Source: Gemmatimonadota bacterium (lineage in GTDB: Bacteria > Gemmatimonadota > Gemmatimonadetes > Longimicrobiales > Gaopeijiaceae). From it: 6,523 nt of DNA. Below are positions 1 to 4,630 of this stretch, in pieces (position 1 is the stretch's first letter; every line of letters starts with the position of its first letter). Made by a program: the position numbers and the translations under genes. The stretch spans positions 1 to 6,523 of the forward strand of contig SKZC01000093.1 in assembly GCA_007127575.1 (NCBI GenBank), written 5' to 3'. The notes under the pieces are model-generated. The model saw only the letters and a list, made by a program, of their open reading frames with translations. It had not been told where the DNA came from and searched no databases.

Positions 1-9
1 GGCCATCAT
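1..9 (-). CDS. Possible start of a gene running off the left edge
   Basis: On the - strand two adjacent ATG codons (9-7 and 6-4) are followed by one Ala codon before the window ends. A strong Shine-Dalgarno-like stretch, GGGAGGGG (complement of 15-22), sits 5 nt before the first ATG. It lies about 76 nt downstream of moxR on the same strand, so co-transcription with moxR is plausible. In many bacteria moxR is followed by a DUF58-type (VWA-like) protein gene. That identity is context-based inference only, because just three codons are visible. Confidence 0.35.
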
Positions 10-85
10 GGATTCCCCTCCCGCCTCAGGGACTGGAGGGGCCTCCTACTCGGAGGAGGGTCGTCGCCTCCCGGCGTGGTTCCCG

Positions 86-1105
86 TCAGGTCCATTCCTC
101 ACTCAGTTCGATGAGCTCGGCGATGACGTTCCGTGGGGTTCTCCCGTCCGCTTCCGCCTGGAAGTTCAGGATTACCCGGTGGGCCAGGACCGAAGGCGCC
201 ACCTCCCGGACGTCATCAAAGGAAGGGATGGCCTCCCCTCTGGCCGCCGCCCGGGCCTTGGCACCCAGAACCAGAAACTGGGAAGCCCGGGGACCCGCGC
301 CCCAGCTTACGTATTCCCGGGTGAGGGGAGGGGCTTCTTCGTCCACGGGCCGGGTGGCCCGGGCGAGCTTCACGGCGAAGGCCACCAACGAGGGCGCAGC
401 GGGGATCCGACGTACCAGCTGCTGAAGTTCGATGAGCTCCGAGGCCTCCAGAACCGGCTTCACCGTGGCTTGGCCGGATCCGGTGGTCAGCATGGCCACC
501 TCTTCCTCCTCGTCCCGAGACGGGTATCCGATGCGAAGCTCCAGCATGAACCGATCGAGCTGAGCTTCCGGCAGCGGATACGTCCCCTCCTGCTCGATGG
601 GGTTCTGGGTCGCCAGAACGAAGAAGGGGGGGGGCAGATCGTAGGTTTGGCCCGCCGCCGTCACGGCTCTCTCCTGCATGGCCTGCAGCAGTGCCGCCTG
701 GGTCTTGGGAGGTGTCCGGTTGATCTCGTCGGCCAACACCACGTTGGCGAACACCGGACCGTGCACGAAGCGGAAGGCGCGGCGGCCGGTGGAGCGGTCC
801 TCCTCCATCACCTCCGTCCCGGTGATGTCCGTGGGCATGAGGTCCGGGGTGAACTGAATCCGGCTGAAGTCGAGGGCCAGCGCCTCCGCCAGAGTGGAGA
901 CCAGGAGGGTTTTCGCCAGGCCGGGTACGCCGACCAGAAGGGCGTGCCCATTGGCCAGGAGCGCCGTGAGAAGCCCGTCCACCACCACTTGCTGGCCCAC
1001 CACCCGTTTGCCCACTTCGTCCCTGAGATCCTGGCTCACCTGACCGACGCGCTCCAGAAGATCCAGGTCGCGGTCGCGGGCGGCGGAAGCTTCCGGTACG
1101 TTCAT
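86..1105 (-). CDS. MoxR-family AAA+ ATPase
   Basis: A 339-residue cytoplasmic AAA+ ATPase of the MoxR group, which usually acts as a chaperone-like remodeller for VWA-domain partner proteins. Visible motifs: Walker A GVPGLAKT (residues 59-66), Walker B VVLADE (D126, E127), sensor-1 Asn in ATQNP (N168), a probable arginine finger in QLDRF (R185), and sensor-2 in GPRASQ (R273) within the C-terminal lid domain. The length is normal for the family. The reading frame stays open to an ATG at 1366, but the extra 87 residues have no AAA+ character and lie in the divergent intergenic region, so I chose the ATG at 1105. Its ribosome-binding site is poor: GGGAG lies about 14 nt upstream. The natural substrate is unknown. 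The gene diverges from the ATP synthase operon and is probably functionally unrelated to it. Confidence 0.95.
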   Translation of the reverse strand: MNVPEASAARDRDLDLLERVGQVSQDLRDEVGKRVVGQQVVVDGLLTALLANGHALLVGVPGLAKTLLVSTLAEALALDFSRIQFTPDLMPTDITGTEVMEEDRSTGRRAFRFVHGPVFANVVLADEINRTPPKTQAALLQAMQERAVTAAGQTYDLPPPFFVLATQNPIEQEGTYPLPEAQLDRFMLELRIGYPSRDEEEEVAMLTTGSGQATVKPVLEASELIELQQLVRRIPAAPSLVAFAVKLARATRPVDEEAPPLTREYVSWGAGPRASQFLVLGAKARAAARGEAIPSFDDVREVAPSVLAHRVILNFQAEADGRTPRNVIAELIELSEEWT

Positions 1106-1194
1106 GGGCCTACGGCTGTCTCCCGGGGGAATCCAGCTGCGCCCGACTCCAAGGACCCGGAAAAGGCGTCGCGGGTCACCACGGAGGAGGGGCT

Positions 1195-1223
1195 GGAATA
1201 CACTGGTACATAAGAGCGGACAA
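1195..1223 (-). promoter_or_regulatory. Candidate sigma70-like promoter for moxR
   Basis: Reading the - strand, TTGTCC (1223-1218) and TATTCC (1200-1195) are separated by exactly 17 nt and lie about 90 nt before the moxR start. They match the TTGACA/TATAAT consensus at 4/6 and 3/6. A second TTGTCC copy (1262-1257) has TTAGGA 17 nt downstream. The matches are weak and the organism's promoter consensus is unknown. Confidence 0.25.
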
Positions 1224-1253
1224 TCGCACCAAATCCTAACCCGAAGTACCAGT
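1202..1253. repeat. 8-bp inverted repeat in the divergent intergenic region
   Basis: ACTGGTAC (1202-1209) and its exact reverse complement GTACCAGT (1246-1253) are separated by 36 nt. They flank one copy of a CGGACAA direct repeat (1217-1223); the second copy is at 1256-1262, 39 nt later. The arms overlap the candidate moxR promoter elements, so an operator is conceivable. Repeats this short can arise by chance. Confidence 0.35.
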
Positions 1254-1302
1254 ACCGGACAACCCGTGTGCCCGTCCGGCGGGCGGGGGTCCGGGGGGAC
1301 GC

Positions 1303-1331
1303 TTGCGGGATTTTTCACAAGCTCATAGGTT
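1303..1331 (+). promoter_or_regulatory. Candidate promoter for the atp operon
   Basis: TTGCGG (1303-1308) and TAGGTT (1326-1331) are 17 nt apart and end about 33 nt before the first atp gene. Each hexamer matches the sigma70 consensus at only 3 of 6 positions; the spacing and location are the main support. A T-run (1311-1315) makes the spacer the most AT-rich stretch nearby. A G-rich tract (1278-1298) lies just upstream. Confidence 0.3.
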
Positions 1332-1364
1332 GGGCAGGCTGTAGGACAAGCCCTGCGAGGGTGC

Positions 1365-1640
1365 ATGAGCGGAGGAGACGGGAAGGACGGCGGACAGGAG
1401 CCCCCGATCTGGGTGGAGCTGGGACGCTATGCCGGGTTCGGGTTGACCTTGGCCGTAGCCACCGGACTCTTCCTCCTGGCGGGTTGGTGGATCGACCGTT
1501 GGGTGGGGACCACCCCGCTCTTCACCATCGCAGGAGCGTTGTTGGGTGCGGGAGCCGGGTTCTATCACATGTATCAGCATGTGGTGCTTATGCCCCGGGA
1601 CCGACAACGACGTGACAATAAAGGACATGAGGAGGGGTGA
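1365..1640 (+). CDS. atpZ: AtpZ/AtpI-family small membrane protein, first gene of the atp operon
   Basis: A 91-residue protein with a short polar N-terminus, two membrane segments (about 20-42 and 51-72) and a charged C-terminal tail. The pattern GWWIDRW followed by a Gly-rich second helix (GALLGAGAGF) is typical of the F0F1-ATPase gene-1/AtpZ family. Members sit at the head of atp operons and are linked to Fo assembly or Mg2+/Ca2+ handling together with AtpI; the exact role is unsettled. The start is ATG at 1365, preceded by GAGGG at 1357-1361, which is rather close. The 3' end overlaps the next start by 4 nt (GTGA), implying translational coupling. The family assignment is firm; assignment to AtpZ rather than another short AtpI-like branch is less so. 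Confidence 0.88.
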   Translation: MSGGDGKDGGQEPPIWVELGRYAGFGLTLAVATGLFLLAGWWIDRWVGTTPLFTIAGALLGAGAGFYHMYQHVVLMPRDRQRRDNKGHEEG

Positions 1641-2020
1641 TCCGCTCCTACGCGCTCCAAGGACTGGTCGTGGTGTTGGGGGGAACGATTCTCCTCTGGC
1701 CGTGGCTGGATGCCGGAGGACGTCGCGGGGTGGCGGTGGCCGGAGCCACGGCGTACGGGGTTCAGCTCCTGGCGGTCTGGCTTCTCGTCCGGTTTCGCGA
1801 TGAGGTGAGACCTTTCATCTTGGCGTGGGCCGGCGGGATGGTTCTCAGGTTGGCCGCCCTGGCCGGGTTGGTGGCGCTGGTGATGGCGGGGGAGGTCCTC
1901 CCGCCGGCGGCCACCCTGTTGGGGCTGGTGGGTTTTCTCTTCGCCCTGTTGGTGGCGGAGTTCTTCCACCTGGGAGCTCACGCGCGAAGTGGATCCACGA
2001 AGGAGACGGGAAGGGAGTGA
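1637..2020 (+). CDS. atpI: AtpI-like ATP synthase accessory membrane protein
   Basis: A 127-residue, very hydrophobic protein with four predicted membrane segments (about 7-25, 31-52, 58-84 and 90-111) and a short polar C-terminal tail. Size, topology and position between atpZ and atpB match the ATP synthase subunit I family, implicated in c-ring assembly or stability in some bacteria. An Arg (R71) inside the third segment (GGMVLRLA) stands out. The GTG start at 1637 overlaps the atpZ stop by 4 nt. The purine-rich AGGAGG (1630-1635) is only 1 nt from the GTG, closer than usual, so re-initiation by ribosomes finishing atpZ is likely. Sequence conservation in this family is low, so the call rests on topology and context. 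Confidence 0.75.
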   Translation: MIRSYALQGLVVVLGGTILLWPWLDAGGRRGVAVAGATAYGVQLLAVWLLVRFRDEVRPFILAWAGGMVLRLAALAGLVALVMAGEVLPPAATLLGLVGFLFALLVAEFFHLGAHARSGSTKETGRE

Positions 2021-2066
2021 GGCGGCGGGCCCAGGCAGGCGGACCTGCAGGACATCGTGAGCTTCG

Positions 2067-2990
2067 ATGTCCCGGCGATTCACGGACGGACCGAATGGGG
2101 CGATGACCGAGCCAGCGGAGGCAGTTCAACAAAACGAGGGCGGCTTCGATCTCGGAAGCATGCTCATGGGGAAGGTGGAGGACGCTTCCTACGTGGAGAT
2201 CGGCCCCTGGCAGTTTTCCCTTCCCCAGTGGGACCCCATCCAGGTCGGGGCGGTGGCCATCGATCTCTCCCCTACGAAGAACGTCGTTTTCCTCCTTCTC
2301 GCCGCCGTCCTCGTCACCCTCACCTTCGTCCTGGTCGGGCGGGTGTTTCAACGCCTCCAGGACCATGAGCAGGGTCGGGCCCCCGGAGGCTTCGCCAACG
2401 CGGTGGAGGCCACCGTGGTGTTCTTTCGGGACCGAGTGGTCCGTGACAACATCGGGCACGGCGCGGATCAGTTCGCTCCCTTCATCCTGACTCTGTTCTT
2501 CTTCATCCTGTACATGAACCTCCTGGGGCTCGTGCCCTTCGGGGTCTCCTCCACCGCCAGCCTCTCCGTCACTGCGGCCCTGGCTCTTCTGGCCCTCATC
2601 TGGATCGAGGTGGCCGGCTTCAGGGCGCTGGGTCCAAAGGGGTACGCACGGACCATCTTCTACGCCCCCCACGGATTGCATCCGGCGGGACAGGCGGTGA
2701 TGCTCCTGGTCATGACCCCGGTGGAGTTCATCGGGAAGCTGACCAAGCCGTTCGCCCTGGCCATCCGTCTCTTCGCCAACATGACGGCAGGGAAGATCCT
2801 GATCCTCTCCCTCCTGGGGCTCATCTTCGTCTTCGGGGACGTAGCCGTGGCCCGTTGGGGGGTGGCCAGTGGGGCGGTGCTGCTCGTCCTGGCCATTACG
2901 CTCCTCAAGCTGTTCATTGCCTTTTTGCAGGCGTTTATCTTCGCCATGCTCACCGCCGTGTTCATCGGCTTGATCCGGCATGCGCACTAA
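2067..2990 (+). CDS. atpB: F-type ATP synthase subunit a
   Basis: Fo subunit a, the stator membrane protein that provides the two ion half-channels against the c-ring. It has 307 residues: a polar N-terminal region (1-70), then hydrophobic segments at about 71-92, 135-158, 162-184, 206-225 and 227-300. Conserved markers include MNLLGLVP (N151), E220 (E. coli E196), the essential Arg R234 in AIRLFANM (E. coli R210), N238 (E. coli N214) and Q288 in FLQAF (E. coli Q252). Unusually, Lys is found at residues 243 and 281, the positions of E. coli E219 and H245. ATG 2067 is the first usable start after an in-frame stop at 2058; ATG 2103 (residue 13) is an alternative. Neither has a good ribosome-binding site. 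The gene lies 46 nt after atpI and 30 nt before atpE. Confidence 0.97.
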   Translation: MSRRFTDGPNGAMTEPAEAVQQNEGGFDLGSMLMGKVEDASYVEIGPWQFSLPQWDPIQVGAVAIDLSPTKNVVFLLLAAVLVTLTFVLVGRVFQRLQDHEQGRAPGGFANAVEATVVFFRDRVVRDNIGHGADQFAPFILTLFFFILYMNLLGLVPFGVSSTASLSVTAALALLALIWIEVAGFRALGPKGYARTIFYAPHGLHPAGQAVMLLVMTPVEFIGKLTKPFALAIRLFANMTAGKILILSLLGLIFVFGDVAVARWGVASGAVLLVLAITLLKLFIAFLQAFIFAMLTAVFIGLIRHAH

Positions 2991-3020
2991 CCCACTCACC
3001 AAGGAACGAGACGAGAGACG

Positions 3021-3305
3021 ATGCTGACATCCACCATTCTTGCCCTCCAGGACGCCGCCGTGGCCATGGATCCACAGGCCGCCAAGGAGTATCTGAGCCT
3101 CCTGGGTTCCGGACTCGGATTGGGCCTCACCATGATCGGAGCCGGACTGGGGATCGCCTGGATCGGGGGGAACGCGGTGCAGGGGATCGCCCGCCAGCCC
3201 GAGGCCGCGGGGAACATCCAGACTTCGGCCATCATTCTGGCGGCTCTCATCGAGGGTGCGGCTCTCTTCGCGCTCGTGATCACACTGCTTTACAAGCTGC
3301 TTTGA
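3021..3305 (+). CDS. atpE: F-type ATP synthase subunit c
   Basis: The 94-residue proteolipid that oligomerises into the rotating c-ring. Helix 1 carries a perfect GxGxGxG packing motif (G29, G31, G33, G35). The polar loop is ARQPEA (R58-Q59-P60), and helix 2 holds the ion-binding Glu E78 in LIEGAAL. The residue after E78 is Gly, not Ser/Thr, and I45 falls where Na+-type rings have Gln, so H+ coupling is inferred. Roughly 25 residues precede the first helix, making it longer than the usual 70-90 residues. The start LTSTILALQDAA is mildly hydrophobic and could be a short leader. The start is ATG 3021 with only a weak purine run (GAGAG) upstream; ATG 3066 has no ribosome-binding site. A strong hairpin follows the stop codon within 6 nt. 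Confidence 0.97.
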   Translation: MLTSTILALQDAAVAMDPQAAKEYLSLLGSGLGLGLTMIGAGLGIAWIGGNAVQGIARQPEAAGNIQTSAIILAALIEGAALFALVITLLYKLL

Positions 3306-3310
3306 CGGAG

Positions 3311-3349
3311 GGCCGGGAGAGCGGCTCCTGGGAGCCGTTCATCCCGGTC
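3311..3349 (+). other. Long hairpin immediately downstream of atpE
   Basis: CCGGGA (3313-3318) pairs with TCCCGG (3342-3347). The helix continues inward through 3319-3321/3338-3340, with one G-T pair, to CGGCTC (3322-3327) against GAGCCG (3332-3337), around a CTGG loop. The only interruption is a bulged A at 3341. Two more pairs (G3311-C3349 and G3312-T3348) extend the base to about 17 bp. No T-tract follows, so it is not a classic intrinsic terminator. It more likely stabilises the upstream atpE message, pauses RNA polymerase or marks a processing site. Confidence 0.7.
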
Positions 3350-3356
3350 AATTCGA

Positions 3357-3394
3357 GGGAAGACCGTACGCCCACGGCGGGCGAAGACCTTCCC
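3357..3394 (+). other. Second hairpin in the atpE-atpF gap
   Basis: The outer arms GGGAAG (3357-3362) and CTTCCC (3389-3394) are exact complements. Inside them CGCCC (3369-3373) pairs with GGGCG (3379-3383) around a 5-nt loop. The two helices are separated by a 6 x 5 nt internal loop. It is weaker than its neighbours, but it sits between two stronger hairpins in a gap with no coding potential. Confidence 0.45.
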
Positions 3395-3399
3395 GTAAC

Positions 3400-3423
3400 C
3401 CCTTCCCCATCGATGGGGAGGGG
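3400..3423 (+). repeat. Perfect palindrome and 10-bp hairpin upstream of atpF (REP-like)
   Basis: The core CCCCATCGATGGGG (3405-3418) is a perfect 14-bp palindrome. Adding the flanking C/T and A/G runs gives a 10-bp stem (3400-3409 with 3414-3423, one G-T pair) and a TCGA loop. C-rich/G-rich palindromes of this kind often recur between genes as REP-like elements; this is the only copy in the window. Its right arm (GGGGAGGGG, 3415-3423) is also the best ribosome-binding sequence for a GTG at 3430, so folding would mask that site. Confidence 0.6.
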
Positions 3424-3456
3424 TGGCTTGTGGACCGAATCTCCCGGAAGGGACGC

Positions 3457-4062
3457 ATGCGACTTCGACATCGGCTCGCACCGGCACTGACCGCCCTCCT
3501 TCTTGTGATGACTCCTTCGGGCCTGCTGGGCCAGGAGGAGGAGGTGGGGCTATTCAGCGTGGACCTGGGGCTCAGCGTCTGGACCATCGTGGTCTTCCTG
3601 CTCCTCCTGTGGGTTCTCAGGCGTTTCGCCTGGGGGCCCATCCTGGGGGCGTTGGACGATCGGGAGCGCCGCATCCAAAGCTCCATCGACGAGGCCAATC
3701 GGCTCCGGGAGGAGGCGGAAGACCTTCTGAAGGAGCACCAGGCCAAGGTCGCCCAGGCCCAGAAGGAGGCCCAGGAGATCGTGAACGAGTCTCGCCAAGC
3801 CGGGGAGCGCCTCCGAAGAGAGGTGGAGGAGAAGGCCCGGGCGGAAGCGGACCGCATCCTGAAACGGGCCCAGTGGGAGATCGGGCTCGAGAAGGACCGG
3901 GTTCTGGAAGAGGTGCGGCGGGAGTCGGTGGATCTCGTACTCGCTGCGGCCTCACGGCTCCTTCAGAAAGAGCTGGACCAGGAGGCGGACCGGGAGCTGG
4001 TGAAGCGGTACCTGGATGAGCTGGCTCCCCCGGCGAAAGCGGTAGGCGAGGCGGAGGCCTGA
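3457..4062 (+). CDS. atpF: F-type ATP synthase subunit b
   Basis: The peripheral-stalk subunit that anchors the F1 head to Fo. From ATG 3457 it has 201 residues. Residues 1-26 look like a signal peptide: a basic start (RLRHR), a hydrophobic core and a probable cleavage site in GLLG|QEEE. The true membrane anchor follows at about 37-55 (WTIVVFLLLLW), then FAWGPIL. A long charged helix (about 66-155, Arg/Glu/Ala-rich, probable dimeric coiled coil) leads to a C-terminal segment (about 160-190) expected to bind delta. I chose ATG 3457 because GGAAGGG (3446-3452) is 4 nt upstream and the basic start fits a leader peptide. An in-frame GTG at 3430 would add nine residues and has its own good ribosome-binding site inside a hairpin. 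The stop is 1 nt from atpH. Confidence 0.95.
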   Translation: MRLRHRLAPALTALLLVMTPSGLLGQEEEVGLFSVDLGLSVWTIVVFLLLLWVLRRFAWGPILGALDDRERRIQSSIDEANRLREEAEDLLKEHQAKVAQAQKEAQEIVNESRQAGERLRREVEEKARAEADRILKRAQWEIGLEKDRVLEEVRRESVDLVLAAASRLLQKELDQEADRELVKRYLDELAPPAKAVGEAEA

Positions 4063-4063
4063 G

Positions 4064-4627
4064 GTGCGAAACGAGGCGGTCGTCCGCAGCTATTCCGACG
4101 CACTCTTCGGGCTCGGGGTAAAGCAGGGTCTGGAGGAGGAGTACGGCGAGGCGTTGCTGCTGGTGGACACCCTTCTTCGGGAGACCCCCGAGTTCGGTGC
4201 CTTCCTCCAGACTCCTCGTATTCCTGTGGAGGAGAAAAAGAAGGTCCTCCGTCACGCTTTGGCGGATGAGGTGCCGGAAGCGGTTCTCCATTTCCTCTTC
4301 CTGGCGGTGGAGAAGCGCCGACAGCGGCTCCTCCGGGAAATGGCCCGGGCCTACCGAGATCTTCTGGACGAACATCAGGACCGGGTGCGGGTGGAGGTTC
4401 AGGTGGCGCACCCCCTGGACCGGGAGGCGTTGGAGGTGGTGAAGGACCGCCTCTCTCGCTATCTGGGCAAGGAGGCGGTTCCCGAAGTGGAGGTGAACCC
4501 CGAACTCATCGGGGGAATCCTCTTTCGTCGGGGTGACACGGTATTCGACGGATCCCTCCGACGCCGGCTCCGGGGAATGCGAAAGGAGCTCATGGCGGCG
4601 GACATCTCGCACGAACAGGACGAGTGA
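4064..4627 (+). CDS. atpH: F-type ATP synthase subunit delta
   Basis: The 187-residue delta/OSCP subunit, which joins the top of the alpha3beta3 head to subunit b in the peripheral stalk. The N-terminal helical domain (about 1-105) begins with RSYSDALF, matching the family's usual YA-x-ALF start. The C-terminal domain (about 106-180) carries the family signature: NPELIGGILFRRGD, then FDGSLRRRLRGM (about 145-172). The length is typical. It starts with GTG at 4064, 1 nt after the atpF stop, with GGAGG (4053-4057) inside the end of atpF at good spacing, so translation is probably coupled to subunit b, its direct partner. It ends 3 nt before atpA. Confidence 0.96.
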   Translation: MRNEAVVRSYSDALFGLGVKQGLEEEYGEALLLVDTLLRETPEFGAFLQTPRIPVEEKKKVLRHALADEVPEAVLHFLFLAVEKRRQRLLREMARAYRDLLDEHQDRVRVEVQVAHPLDREALEVVKDRLSRYLGKEAVPEVEVNPELIGGILFRRGDTVFDGSLRRRLRGMRKELMAADISHEQDE

Positions 4628-4630
4628 ACG

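Noticed and set aside
42..56. Small hairpin (CCTCC/GGAGG) after moxR as a terminator
   Set aside because: The stem is only 5 bp with no following T-run on the - strand, and a possible downstream gene starts within 40 nt.
8..1213. A 401-codon open frame on the + strand, antisense to moxR
   Set aside because: The opposite strand encodes a MoxR ATPase with intact Walker A, Walker B and sensor motifs. The + translation is Gly/Arg/Leu/His-rich with no recognisable domain.
1106..1366. Extension of moxR upstream to an ATG at 1366
   Set aside because: The added 87 residues are Pro/Arg/Cys-rich, lack AAA+ features and would overlap the atpZ start. The 339-residue form matches the family length.
1627..1803. 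ATG at 1627, with a strong AGGAGG-like run next to it, as an alternative gene start
   Set aside because: It opens a different frame giving an Arg/Gly-rich peptide. The frame from GTG 1637 gives a coherent four-helix AtpI-like protein.
2035..2048. GCAGG/CCTGC hairpin between atpI and atpB
   Set aside because: It is a 5-bp stem in GC-rich DNA, expected by chance, with no T-tract and no clear link to the atpB ribosome-binding site.
1845..3002. A 385-codon open frame on the - strand opposite atpB
   Set aside because: The translation is Glu/Asp/His/Gly/Pro-rich, the expected mirror of hydrophobic membrane codons. atpB on the + strand is certain.
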